From Sediminibacterium sp. (GTDB taxonomy: Bacteria; Bacteroidota; Bacteroidia; Chitinophagales; Chitinophagaceae), in the NCBI GenBank assembly GCA_007280515.1, contig QYPL01000005.1:62001-126000 (forward strand): a stretch of 64,000 bases of DNA, in the 5' to 3' direction. This document shows positions 37,606 to 46,855 of this stretch, piece by piece (the stretch's first letter is position 1; every line of letters starts with the position of its first letter). The position numbers were made by a program, and so were the translations under genes. Below the pieces are notes generated by a model that saw only the letters and a list, made by a program, of their open reading frames with translations, ran no database searches and was not told the origin of the DNA.

Positions 37606-38913
37606 GCTAGGCTGCAAGAAGATAGCGGCTTATTTATTTTAATACTTATTTTATTGGTTCTTTCATTTGTGATTGCAGGATCGGAAGTGGCCTTCTTTTC
37701 TTTGTCTTATAAAGATATCCAAGTATTAAAAACAAAAAATTATAAGCCCTTTCAAAGAATTGTTTCTTTATTAGAGGAGCCTAAAAAATTATTGAGCTCC
37801 ATGCTCATTGCCAATAGCTTTATCAATATTTGTATTATTTTAATTGCCAATATTTTAATTGATCATTTTTTTATTTTCGATAGTTTTTCTTTTCCTGGTC
37901 TTGAATTTATCATTAAAGTAATCGTCGTTACTTTAATGCTTTTATTTTTTGGAGAAATTTTACCTAAAGTAATGGCTACTCAAAATAATATTCGTTTTGC
38001 ACAAGACTTTGGTTTCATTATTCAAGTAGTGTATATTATTTTTTCAAAACCCAGTGGCTTACTAGTGAAGTATACTAATTTGATTGAAAAAAAATTAGAG
38101 CAAAAAAGAGTAGGTAGTTCATATAGTATGGAAGAATTAGACCATGCTATTGAATTAACCACTTCTGTGAATAATCAAGCCAATGAAAAAAGCATTTTAA
38201 AAGGCATTGTTAAGTTTGGCAATATTTCTGTTAAACAAATTATGAAAACTAGGTTAGATGTTTGTGGTGTAGACGCCTCTATTTCTTTTAATGATTTATT
38301 AGCACATATTAAAGAACATAATTATAGCCGCTTTCCTATTTACAAAGAAGACTTAGATACCATTGCAGGTATTATTCATACCAAGGATATCATACCTCAT
38401 ATTAATGAAAATGCAGACTATGATTGGAAACCCTTAATTCGTCCAGCCTTTTTTGTGCATGAACAAAAAATGATTGAAGACTTATTAAAAGAGTTTCAAT
38501 CAAAGCGTATTCACTTTGCCATAGTAGTGGATGAGTTTGGCGGAACCAGCGGTATCATTACATTAGAGGATATATTAGAAGAAATTGTCGGAGATATTAA
38601 AGATGAATTTGATGAGGAAGAATCTATGATTAAAAAAATAGATGAGTATCATTATATCATTGAAGGAAAAACAACCATTATTGATTTTTGTAATTTTATC
38701 GAAATGGCCACTAATTATTTTGATACGGTAAAAGGGGAGAGCGATACCGTGGCAGGATTATTTTTAGAATTAGCGGGTGCCTTTCCAACAGTTCAACAAG
38801 TAGTTAAGTTCAAACAATTTAGTTTTACAGTACTTGAAATTCAAAAAAATAGAATTCATAAAGTTCAACTAATCATTACGCCTTTGCCTACCCAAAATAT
38901 CTTACATGTCTAA
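37579..38913 (+). CDS. gldE: GldE, CNNM/CorC-type membrane protein
   Basis: 444 residues from ATG 37579; ATG 37603 or TTG 37534 are alternatives because of the 24-bp duplication. The DUF21/CNNM transmembrane domain (about 15-190) has GSEVAFFSLS and LPKVMA. Two CBS domains follow (VKQIMKTRLDVCGV ... IITLEDILEEIVGDI). The end is a CorC_HlyC domain (HYIIEGKTTI onward). The order mutY-gldE-gldD identifies it as GldE, which supports GldD function in gliding species; relatives transport Mg or Co. It overlaps gldD by 8 nt. Confidence 0.88.
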   Translation: MFNLLTANMARLQEDSGLFILILILLVLSFVIAGSEVAFFSLSYKDIQVLKTKNYKPFQRIVSLLEEPKKLLSSMLIANSFINICIILIANILIDHFFIFDSFSFPGLEFIIKVIVVTLMLLFFGEILPKVMATQNNIRFAQDFGFIIQVVYIIFSKPSGLLVKYTNLIEKKLEQKRVGSSYSMEELDHAIELTTSVNNQANEKSILKGIVKFGNISVKQIMKTRLDVCGVDASISFNDLLAHIKEHNYSRFPIYKEDLDTIAGIIHTKDIIPHINENADYDWKPLIRPAFFVHEQKMIEDLLKEFQSKRIHFAIVVDEFGGTSGIITLEDILEEIVGDIKDEFDEEESMIKKIDEYHYIIEGKTTIIDFCNFIEMATNYFDTVKGESDTVAGLFLELAGAFPTVQQVVKFKQFSFTVLEIQKNRIHKVQLIITPLPTQNILHV

Positions 38914-39505
38914 GCTAAGGGGCACAGTACTTATTACTTTATTTTTTTGTATATTTTTTTTAGCGGCTTGTAATAGCCCTTATACCACTAAACATAAAGG
39001 TTATTCAAAACTTTTTTTCCCTGAAAAGTCCTACCAAGCTTTTGATCAAGCCTCTGCCCCTTATAGTTTTGAGTACCCTTCTTATGCAGTCATAGAGGAG
39101 AATGTAAATAAGGAAAGAACAGGAATACAAAAAGGCAAATGGTTGAATATTCGATTCCCAGGCCAAGCAGCTACCATCTATGTAAGTTATATAGCCATGC
39201 AAGCAAAACAATTAGATACGTTAATAAGGGATGCCTATACTTTTGCCAATAATCACAATAATAGGGCTAGCTCCATTGCAGACTCTGTCTTCCGAAATGC
39301 GCAAGGAGTGGAAGGTGTTTTTTTTACCATTGGAGGTGAAGTAGCAACGCCCTATCAGTTTTTTGTAACCGATTCTACCCATCACTTTTTTAGAGGGGCC
39401 TTGTATTATGATGCCACACCTAATCAAGACTCCTTGGCCCCTGTCAATGCATTTTTGCTAGAAGACATCCAACATATTTTGAACACATTTAGATGGAAAA
39501 AATGA
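38906..39505 (+). CDS. gldD: Gliding motility-family lipoprotein GldD
   Basis: 199 residues with a lipoprotein signal (Cys22 in LAAC). Typical GldD features are KGYSKLFFPEKSYQAFD just after the lipobox, YSFEYPSYAVIEE, and FFTIGGEVATPYQFFVTDS followed by FFRGALYY. It overlaps gldE and is translated with it. GldD is needed for gliding in Flavobacterium but is conserved in many non-gliding Bacteroidota, so the function here is envelope-related but open. Confidence 0.9.
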   Translation: MSKLRGTVLITLFFCIFFLAACNSPYTTKHKGYSKLFFPEKSYQAFDQASAPYSFEYPSYAVIEENVNKERTGIQKGKWLNIRFPGQAATIYVSYIAMQAKQLDTLIRDAYTFANNHNNRASSIADSVFRNAQGVEGVFFTIGGEVATPYQFFVTDSTHHFFRGALYYDATPNQDSLAPVNAFLLEDIQHILNTFRWKK

Positions 39506-39530
39506 TATCTTTATCCTATAAAATTTTCCA

Positions 39531-40112
39531 ATGATTATTATTGACAATGTTTTAGTGAGCGACTTATTAGTGGAAGAACAGTTTGTATGTGACTTATCTA
39601 AATGCAAGGGAGCCTGTTGTGAAGATGGGGATGCAGGCGCACCACTTGAAAATAAAGAAAAAGAGTATGTCAAGGAATTTTATGACAAAGTAAAGCCTTA
39701 TATGACCAAGGAGGGTATTAAAGAGGTGAAAGAGGTAGGTCCTTATTTATATGATCGTGAATTTGGATGGGTAACACCTACCGTTAATGGCAAAATATGT
39801 GCTTATGGCTATAAAGAGAAAGGTGTTATCAAATGTGCCTTTGAGCAAGCCTATAACGATGGCAAGATTCCTTGGAAAAAGCCCCTTAGTTGTCATTTAT
39901 TTCCCATTAAAATACAGCAAAGTAAGTTAGATCCTAAGATGGAGTTCGTAAACTACGAGCCTCGTGAAGATTTATGCAAATCGGGCTGTTCCTTGGGCGT
40001 GAAATTAAAAGTGCCCGCCTACCAGTTTTTAAAGGAGTCCATTGTTAGAAAGTATGGGGAAATATTTTATGAGACCTTGGATGCTACAGCGAAACATCTT
40101 AAAAATAAATAG
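39531..40112 (+). CDS. DUF3109 family Cys-cluster protein
   Basis: 193 residues. Cys are grouped as CDLSKCKGACC (20-30), a single Cys in GKICAYG, CAFEQAYNDGKIPWKKPLSCHLFP and LCKSGCS, the pattern of DUF3109 (related to the YkgJ zinc/iron-binding cluster family). It is cytoplasmic with no signal peptide. Eight or more Cys suggest metal binding; the biochemical role is unknown. A TATCTTTA box (39506) precedes the start by 17 nt, so it may have its own promoter behind gldD. Confidence 0.88.
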   Translation: MIIIDNVLVSDLLVEEQFVCDLSKCKGACCEDGDAGAPLENKEKEYVKEFYDKVKPYMTKEGIKEVKEVGPYLYDREFGWVTPTVNGKICAYGYKEKGVIKCAFEQAYNDGKIPWKKPLSCHLFPIKIQQSKLDPKMEFVNYEPREDLCKSGCSLGVKLKVPAYQFLKESIVRKYGEIFYETLDATAKHLKNK

Positions 40113-40126
40113 CTATTTTTACCCTC

Positions 40127-41506
40127 ATGGAAAGTATTTACGCAGCCTCCTTTCTTGAAAAAAGCACCGCAAAAGCGCTTGACAAATCCCATTATAAAAA
40201 AATTAATTTTAATATTGGTAAGTACAATGCCGAGGTGCCTAAAGGCAAAGAACAATTCACTGATTTAAATCGTGTCAAAGAATTAGCCAAGAATAAAAGA
40301 TGGGAAGCCATTGAACATTTAGATTTATACTTAAATCAATTTGAAGAACACATTACCAAAAGGGGGGCCAAAGTATTATGGGCTGAAGACAGTGAACAAG
40401 CCTTACATTTTATTGGAGAAATTTGTAAACAAAAGAATTGTAAATCTCTTGTGAAAAGTAAGAGTATGGTCACTGAAGAGATTCATTTAAATAATTATTT
40501 AGAATCGGTTGGTATTGAAAGTGTAGAAACCGATTTAGGAGAATACATTCAACAAATGGATGGAGAAGCGCCTTATCATATTGTTACGCCTGCTATGCAT
40601 AAAAGCAAGGAGGATGTAGCAAAATTATTTAATGAAAAATTAGGTACCGATATTAATTTAACGCCAGAGCAATTAACGCTGGTGGCTAGAAAAAATTTAA
40701 GAGAAAAATATGTGCAGGCTGAAATAGGTGTTACAGGAGCTAATTTTATTATTGCCGATCTGGGTGCTATTGCTGTTACGGAGAATGAGGGCAATGCGCG
40801 ATTATCAGCGTCTTGGCCTAAAACACATATTGTAGTAGTAGGTATTGAAAAAATGATTCCTTCCATCAATGACCTTGGATTATTTTGGCCCTTACTTGCC
40901 ACTTATGGTACTGGACAACAAGTGACAGTATATAATAGTATTATATCAGGTCCAAGACAAGCCGGTGAATCGGATGGTCCTGAAGAAATGTATGTTATTT
41001 TATTAGACAATGGCCGTACCGATTTATTAGCCAATGCAAAAAGTAGAGAAGCACTTTATTGTATAAGATGTGGTTCATGTTTAAATGCTTGTCCCATCTA
41101 TAAAAATATTGGAGGGCATGCTTATGATACTACTTATAGTGGACCTATTGGAAGTGTGATTACGCCTCATTTAAGAGGCATGCACGACTATAAACATTTA
41201 AGTTATGCTTCTAGCCTTTGTGGTAATTGCACAGAAGTATGTCCTGTTAAAATTAATTTACACGAATTATTATTAGAGAACAGAAAAGAAGCGGTAGAAT
41301 TAGGAGAAGCTAGCTATGCTGAAAAGTTTGCTTGGAAAGTTTGGAAACAAACCTCTATGAATAGAAGGATAATGAATCAAGGTACTGCCCCCATAAAAAA
41401 TTGGGTAATTAATAAAATGTTTAAAGGATGGAGTAATCAAAGAGCTCCTCTTGAATTCCCTACCAAAACATTTAATCAACTTTGGAAGGAAGAGCAAAAG
41501 AAATAA
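40127..41506 (+). CDS. LutB-like LUD-domain iron-sulfur protein
   Basis: 459 residues. An N-terminal LUD domain (about 70-300, with TEEIHLNNYLESVGIE and GVTGANFIIADLGAIAVTEN) is followed by two 4Fe-4S clusters: CIRCGSCLNACPIY near 308 and CGNCTEVCPVKI near 366. It matches LutB, the electron-transfer subunit of the L-lactate oxidation complex LutABC. lutA and lutC are not adjacent, so either they lie elsewhere or this protein has another partner. TATTTTTA at 40114 lies 5 nt before the ATG. Confidence 0.88.
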   Translation: MESIYAASFLEKSTAKALDKSHYKKINFNIGKYNAEVPKGKEQFTDLNRVKELAKNKRWEAIEHLDLYLNQFEEHITKRGAKVLWAEDSEQALHFIGEICKQKNCKSLVKSKSMVTEEIHLNNYLESVGIESVETDLGEYIQQMDGEAPYHIVTPAMHKSKEDVAKLFNEKLGTDINLTPEQLTLVARKNLREKYVQAEIGVTGANFIIADLGAIAVTENEGNARLSASWPKTHIVVVGIEKMIPSINDLGLFWPLLATYGTGQQVTVYNSIISGPRQAGESDGPEEMYVILLDNGRTDLLANAKSREALYCIRCGSCLNACPIYKNIGGHAYDTTYSGPIGSVITPHLRGMHDYKHLSYASSLCGNCTEVCPVKINLHELLLENRKEAVELGEASYAEKFAWKVWKQTSMNRRIMNQGTAPIKNWVINKMFKGWSNQRAPLEFPTKTFNQLWKEEQKK

Positions 41507-41546
41507 AATTATATTTCAAGCTTAAGTTTATACTTCCATTAAATTA

Positions 41547-42473
41547 TTACATCCCGTCTGCATCAGAAATGGCTACCACTGGATCTTTCTGATTTTTCAA
41601 ACTTCTGTTTACTAAGTACACACCAATGAGGGTACAAATAGTACCCACAATACTAGTAAAACTCATTTTTTCATTCAAGAGTAAAGAGCCTACCCAAATG
41701 GCAACAATGGGATTTATATAAGCATATAAAGAAGCAATAGCAGGATTTAAATGTTTCATGCTATAGATAAATGAAATAAAGGCAAAGACCGACCCGCCAA
41801 TAACCATGTAAATAATAACCCCCCAAGAAATAGCAGGTATTTCATGTATTGCAATATAGTTACCCGTATACAATGTGAATAGACCCATGGTCACAGCACT
41901 TATAAGCATTTGCCATCCAATGGAGTAATAAGCATTCATATCAATTTTATTTCTTGCTATAATAATTGAACCTACGCTCCAAGTAATCATCGCAAAGAAG
42001 GATAAGCCAACGCCTAATGCATAATGAGATCCATGCACTAATAAACTATCCTTGTAAAAAATAAAGGCAATGCCTAATAAACCTAATAAAAGTCCAATTA
42101 AGGTTTGCGCTGTAATTTTTATGGCTTTAAAATAAAAACGTTCAATGAGTACCACTGATAAAGGATACAATGCAGCAATTAAGGCGGCAAGCCCACTGGT
42201 TATAAATTGTAAGCCATAAGTAGCAATACCATTAGAGGATACAAACATTAAAAAAGCCATGGGTATTAACCAAAGAAATTGTTTTTTAGTAGGAAGACCT
42301 TCACCTCTTAATAAAAAAAAGCTGATATAAATACTACCTCCTAAAAATTGACGAATACTGGCTAATTCAAAAGCAGGCATATGGGATACACCCATCTTAC
42401 TAGCCACCCAAGTGGTTCCCCATACAAGGCTGGTAACCGTTAAGGCTAAGTATGCTTTTTTTTGATTAGCCAT
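41547..42473 (-). CDS. EamA/DMT family membrane transporter
   Basis: 308 residues with ten membrane helices arranged as two EamA repeats (about 8-140 and 155-290). The N-terminal VWGTTWVASKMGVSHM and the second-half SLYAYINPIVAIWVGSLLL are family hallmarks. It probably exports a small metabolite such as an amino acid or nucleobase. The gene is the last in a long minus-strand run, 10 nt after purH, so a purine-related substrate is conceivable but unproven. Confidence 0.85.
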   Translation of the reverse strand: MANQKKAYLALTVTSLVWGTTWVASKMGVSHMPAFELASIRQFLGGSIYISFFLLRGEGLPTKKQFLWLIPMAFLMFVSSNGIATYGLQFITSGLAALIAALYPLSVVLIERFYFKAIKITAQTLIGLLLGLLGIAFIFYKDSLLVHGSHYALGVGLSFFAMITWSVGSIIIARNKIDMNAYYSIGWQMLISAVTMGLFTLYTGNYIAIHEIPAISWGVIIYMVIGGSVFAFISFIYSMKHLNPAIASLYAYINPIVAIWVGSLLLNEKMSFTSIVGTICTLIGVYLVNRSLKNQKDPVVAISDADGM

Positions 42474-42483
42474 GAGGCTTAGC

Positions 42484-43968
42484 TTAATGTTTGAAATGTC
42501 TTTGTTCTGTCATCACCATGGCCAGTCCATTAGCCCTACAATAAGCAACGCTGTCTTTATCTCTAACCGAGCCCCCTGGTTGAATATAAGCTTCTATTCC
42601 TTCTTCATGGGCAATTCTTACACAGTCATCAAAAGGGAAAAAGGCATCTGAAGCGAGGCTAGCGCCCTTTAAATCAAATTTAAATTGCTTGGCCTTTTCA
42701 ATAGCATGACGAAGGGCGTTTACTCTACTGGTTTGACCACAACCCTTACCCACTAATTGATTGTTTTTAATTAATGCAATGGCATTACTTTTTAAATGCT
42801 TGCAAATAATATTTCCAAAAATTAAGTCTTCTTTTTCTTTTTCAGAGCTTGGTCTAGCGCCTACTTCTTCCCACTTACTATAATTTCCATTATCTAATCC
42901 TTGTTCTAAAATACCATTAAGGATTGATTTTTTTTGCGTAGGATTGAAACTTACTTCATTTTTTAATTCTAATAGAATTCTATTTTTCTTAGCCGATAAA
43001 ATAACTAATGCTGCAGGATCAAATCCAGGGGCAATCAATACTTCAAAAAATATTTCTTGAATGGCTTCTGCAGTGGCTACATCAATGGTAGCATTGCTTA
43101 CCAATACACCTCCAAAAGCGCTTTCCGGGTCGCCTGCTAAGGCTGCCTGCCAACTTTCAAAAACAGTATTTCTTTTAGCCACACCACATACATTGGTATG
43201 TTTTATAATAGCAAAACTAGTGAATGGTAAGTCGGCTATTAAAGCAATAGCAGCATCTACATCAACTAAATTATTATACGATAATTCCTTGCCATGTAAT
43301 TGTGTAAACCAATGCTCTAAGTTGCCATAAAAAGTAGCTACTTGATGCGGGTTCTCTCCATATCTTAAAACCTTACCGCTAGCTGGGTTAAAATAATTGC
43401 TAATGGCTACATCATAATGCATGACTACCTCAAAAGCTTTAGCAGCAAAGGCCTTTCTTTGCGCTAGGGTAGTCGTTCCTTTTTGGTCAATTAGTATTTG
43501 GTTCAATTTTGAATAGTCGTCTTTAGCAGCAATCACTACTAAGTCTCTAAAATTTTTACCAGCCGCTCTAATCATAGAAGGCCCACCAATATCAATTTTT
43601 TCTATGATTAATTTTTCTTCGTCGGTATTTTTCAATGTTTCTTCGAAAGGGTATAAATCTACAATGACTAAATCCAAGGCAGGTATTTTATACTGCTCCA
43701 TTTCTTTTAAATCTTGGTCTTCATATCTTCTGCCTAAGATGCCACCAAAAATAGAAGGGTGTAATGTTTTCACTCTTCCTCCTAAAATAGAAGGATACCC
43801 AGTTACGGTTTCTACTCCTATACAAGGAATGCCTAATTCTTCAATGAATTGTTGAGTACCACCAGTAGAATAAATGGTAATATTTAAGGCATCTAAGGTT
43901 TTAGCTAAAGGGGCTAAACCATCTTTGTAAAAAACTGAAATTAAGGCGGATTGTATTTTCTTTTCCAT
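42484..43968 (-). CDS. purH: Bifunctional AICAR transformylase/IMP cyclohydrolase PurH
   Basis: 494 residues from ATG 43968. An in-frame frame extends 40 codons upstream, but it overlaps comEC and is not conserved, so it is rejected. It performs the last two steps of IMP synthesis. The MGS-like cyclohydrolase domain is N-terminal (KIQSALISVF, STGGTQQFIEELG, VKTLHPSIFGGIL). The transformylase domain carries the catalytic Lys-His in FAIIKHTNVCG. The family C-terminus AYIQPGGSVRDKDSV is intact. Confidence 0.95.
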   Translation of the reverse strand: MEKKIQSALISVFYKDGLAPLAKTLDALNITIYSTGGTQQFIEELGIPCIGVETVTGYPSILGGRVKTLHPSIFGGILGRRYEDQDLKEMEQYKIPALDLVIVDLYPFEETLKNTDEEKLIIEKIDIGGPSMIRAAGKNFRDLVVIAAKDDYSKLNQILIDQKGTTTLAQRKAFAAKAFEVVMHYDVAISNYFNPASGKVLRYGENPHQVATFYGNLEHWFTQLHGKELSYNNLVDVDAAIALIADLPFTSFAIIKHTNVCGVAKRNTVFESWQAALAGDPESAFGGVLVSNATIDVATAEAIQEIFFEVLIAPGFDPAALVILSAKKNRILLELKNEVSFNPTQKKSILNGILEQGLDNGNYSKWEEVGARPSSEKEKEDLIFGNIICKHLKSNAIALIKNNQLVGKGCGQTSRVNALRHAIEKAKQFKFDLKGASLASDAFFPFDDCVRIAHEEGIEAYIQPGGSVRDKDSVAYCRANGLAMVMTEQRHFKH

Positions 43969-44021
43969 AAGTAAAGGTAAGCCCTTCTGTTTTTTTGCTT
44001 CCCTTAGCTTTTCCACAAAAA

Positions 44022-45302
44022 TTAGGGTAGACTGAATAACTTTATGATGAAATAGCAGCAGAATAGGCCTGTTAGATATAGTAGCCATTGACTACGTTTT
44101 GTATAAAGCCAAGCATAAATAAGTAATAGTGCTAAGTAAAACAGAATCACTTGTCCTAGTCCAAATGAAATCAATAGGGGGCGATTAATAGACAGCGCAT
44201 CTAAATGGGTAATGGTGTTATTTATACCTATTATATATTTTTCTATTATTTGCCCAATTATTTTTGGAAGTCCCATTATGTTTGGAGTAATGACTAAGAG
44301 GGCGATTGCATATAATAGAAGCGTACTTAAGGGCACCATGATAAAATTACTTATTAATACCAAGGAAGCTAGTTGATGAAAATGATAAAGTAAAATAGGT
44401 AGCGTAGTTAATTGTGCTGCAATGCTAATGCATAAATTATTCCATAAGAAAACTAAGATGGGGTTGTCCATGGGCAACATTTTACTCAATAAAGGATACA
44501 ATAAATGAATGCCTAGTACGGCAGCATAAGAAAGTTGTAGCCCTATATTTTCAATATTTTTTAAATCAAACAATAATAGAATTAAAATACCCCCAGCAAT
44601 TACATTCAATGTAAAAGAACTAGCCTCTAGAAATTTACCTAGGTAGTAAATACTAAAAAATACGGCTGCTCTAACAATGGAAGGGCTTGCGAAAGCCATG
44701 AGGGTATAGGTCCAAACACTGCTTAGTACAATGAATAGTTCTAGCACCATAAATAATTTTTTTCTTGGCAGCCAGCGTGTAATATGTAAAATATTTTTAA
44801 AAATAATTTCAAGATGCATGCCGCTAATGGCGACTATATGAATAATACCTAGTTGCTTATAAGCATTTAGTAGTTCTTTGTTAGTATCTGTCTTCACGCC
44901 TAATAATAATGATTGTGCAAATGCATTGGCTTCTTTGGAACTAATGCTAGCATTTAATTTATTTATTACCCTATTTCTACAATAATCAATAAATATTTTA
45001 GGGTAGGGTATTTGAAATGTATTTTTCTCTTTGGTTAAAAAAAATAGTAAAATGCCCCAACTAAATAATAGAAGGTATACAGAAATACCTTCTATGTATT
45101 TTGCTAAAGGACGGATAGTAGAATGGGCAATAATGAATTGTAATAAAATAAGCGATAAAAATAACAAACCAAAAGCCCCCTGAATACTTAGTATGAATAG
45201 CGATTGCAGAAATAGTTTTGCAAAAACAAGTCCAACTAATAAGATACTAGCTATAAATAATAGGGGATGGGCTGCTCTGAAGTGCTTAGGAGATTTTTCC
45301 AT
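44022..45302 (-). CDS. Short ComEC/Rec2-type competence channel protein
   Basis: 426 residues, far shorter than canonical ComEC (about 700). Four N-terminal membrane helices run straight into the Competence domain, whose marker GIIHIVAISGMHLEIIF lies near 151-167 and FASPSIVRAAVFFSIYYLG near 205. The OB-fold (DUF4131) normally between them is absent, and there is no C-terminal metallo-beta-lactamase domain. The frame is clean, so this is a deliberate short form. ComEC imports single-stranded DNA across the inner membrane. With comF and radA in the same window, some transformation ability is plausible. Confidence 0.8.
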   Translation of the reverse strand: MEKSPKHFRAAHPLLFIASILLVGLVFAKLFLQSLFILSIQGAFGLLFLSLILLQFIIAHSTIRPLAKYIEGISVYLLLFSWGILLFFLTKEKNTFQIPYPKIFIDYCRNRVINKLNASISSKEANAFAQSLLLGVKTDTNKELLNAYKQLGIIHIVAISGMHLEIIFKNILHITRWLPRKKLFMVLELFIVLSSVWTYTLMAFASPSIVRAAVFFSIYYLGKFLEASSFTLNVIAGGILILLLFDLKNIENIGLQLSYAAVLGIHLLYPLLSKMLPMDNPILVFLWNNLCISIAAQLTTLPILLYHFHQLASLVLISNFIMVPLSTLLLYAIALLVITPNIMGLPKIIGQIIEKYIIGINNTITHLDALSINRPLLISFGLGQVILFYLALLLIYAWLYTKRSQWLLYLTGLFCCYFIIKLFSLP

Positions 45303-45382
45303 GCAGCATAATAAGCCATTTTTTCAATGCTTTTTATGCGGTAAATACTTATTTTTTGTAAGTAGGCAGGAATTAGGTATAG

Positions 45383-46084
45383 CTAAGTGCCTATTAAAAA
45401 AATAACTAATTTTTTATGTAGCTCCGGCAATTTTAATTTCCACTGGGCCATGGTAGCTGTTACAATAGACTCAGTAGGCCCCGTAATATCCACACCAATA
45501 CATAATTTTGTTTGGGGCTTACAAGTTGTTAAAATAGTTTCTAGTAATTGATTATTACGATAAGGTGTTTCTATAAATAATTGTGTACAATTTCTTTGAA
45601 TGGCATCGGCCTCTAATGCTTGAATTTTTTTCTTTTTTTCTGTAATATCAATGGGTAAATAGCCATGAAACTGAAATAAATTACCATTCATGCCACTGGC
45701 CATTAAGGATAATAAAATAGAGGAAGGTCCTGTATAGGGCTTTACTGCAATGCCCATTTCCTGTGCTGCAGCTACTAGTATTTGTCCAGGGTCGGCAATA
45801 CCTGCGCAACCCGCTTCAGAAATAATACCAATATTTTTTCCTTTGTTCAATAAATCTTTGAAGGCCTTGATTTGTTCGGCCTCCACTTTATGAATAGGAT
45901 ACCAAGTATAATTATCAATCACCATTTCCTTCCATAACTTTTTGAAAAAACGTCTTGCTGTTTTTTCTTCTTCTACAAAAAAAGCATCACATTGCCCAAT
46001 CCATTTCACCAGATCAGTAGGTAAGGCTTCCCATCCTTCTTCATGTAAAATCATGGGTAATAAAAAAACTTTTCCTTGGCTCAT
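45383..46084 (-). CDS. Tetrapyrrole-methylase-fold SAM methyltransferase, RsmI-like
   Basis: 233 residues with the TP_methylase fold: GIISEAGCAGIADPG, then PYTGPSSILLSLMASGMNG, the SAM-binding loops, and FIETPYRNNQLLETIL. It resembles RsmI, which methylates 16S rRNA C1402, but is shorter and lacks the C-terminal RsmI helical domain. Bacteroidota often have it as a second copy. Substrate not known. Its first codon overlaps the stop of the EI24 gene (4 nt). Confidence 0.82.
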   Translation of the reverse strand: MSQGKVFLLPMILHEEGWEALPTDLVKWIGQCDAFFVEEEKTARRFFKKLWKEMVIDNYTWYPIHKVEAEQIKAFKDLLNKGKNIGIISEAGCAGIADPGQILVAAAQEMGIAVKPYTGPSSILLSLMASGMNGNLFQFHGYLPIDITEKKKKIQALEADAIQRNCTQLFIETPYRNNQLLETILTTCKPQTKLCIGVDITGPTESIVTATMAQWKLKLPELHKKLVIFLIGT

Positions 46085-46845
46085 ACTTCTTTGTCTTTAA
46101 GTTCTTGTGTATTTAATTGGGCGGCTATGAGTGAATAAAAAGGGGCGGTAATCCAACCTATAATGGGCACTAAGTGCATTATATAAAATACAAGTCCATT
46201 ACCAATGGGCAAACCCTTGTGGTTATTGACATAGGCAGCCGTGGCTACATTGTTTTGTTTTTCTGTAGCTAGGCCATAATCTAGCATGGCATAACCAAAG
46301 AAGTAACATTCTAAAATAATAGTAAAAAAAGGAGTGAACCATCCTACAATGGGTAAAGTACAAATAATTACAATGGGAATAAGATATACTGTTTGCCATA
46401 ATAAATTAGTAACATTTAATAACCAAGCCCTTAGTACCAATTTTTGATAAGCAATCCAGTTCAATACAAAGACTTCATTTTTATTGATGGCTTCGATGCG
46501 TAAATGAAAATAAGAGAAGTAAGGTGCAAATAAAAACAGAAATAAATATTTAAATAAGGCAAAATAAAATAAGAGCAGTGTAAACGATAGCCAGAAACTG
46601 CCCATGGTAATAAAAAAACCAATTAAATCACTACTTAAATTATCTACCCATGATTTTAGTCCTGTTCTCAAAATAATAGCCTCAATAAATAAACTGGAAT
46701 ATTGACTAAAATAGTTCATGCCTACTAAAAACAAATAAGCATAAATAATACCGGGTATGATCATCCACTTCCACAACTTATGTTGAAGAATAAAGCGGTG
46801 TGCTGTAAAATAAGCACGGATAGCTAAAATGAGTTCTTTTAACAA
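46081..46845 (-). CDS. EI24 domain membrane protein, CysZ-like
   Basis: 254 residues from TTG 46845, chosen because it lies 11 nt after upp and the family starts near LLKELILAIRAY; a GTG at 46899 would overlap upp by 44 nt. About five or six membrane helices form an EI24/CysZ domain with WKWMIIPGIIYAYLFLVG and LPIVGWFTPFFTIILECYFFGYAMLDY. CysZ imports sulfate in Proteobacteria; this Bacteroidota branch is uncharacterised and lacks cys genes nearby. Function unknown. Confidence 0.75.
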   Translation of the reverse strand: MLKELILAIRAYFTAHRFILQHKLWKWMIIPGIIYAYLFLVGMNYFSQYSSLFIEAIILRTGLKSWVDNLSSDLIGFFITMGSFWLSFTLLLFYFALFKYLFLFLFAPYFSYFHLRIEAINKNEVFVLNWIAYQKLVLRAWLLNVTNLLWQTVYLIPIVIICTLPIVGWFTPFFTIILECYFFGYAMLDYGLATEKQNNVATAAYVNNHKGLPIGNGLVFYIMHLVPIIGWITAPFYSLIAAQLNTQELKDKEV

Positions 46846-46855
46846 ATTGTAGGGT

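Noticed and set aside
40127-41506. LutABC operon
   Set aside because: Only the LutB-like protein is present; neighbours are a DUF3109 gene and a convergent EamA transporter.
43969-44088. N-terminal extension of purH by 40 residues
   Set aside because: It overlaps the comEC 3' end and bears no resemblance to the family; ATG 43968 gives the normal start.
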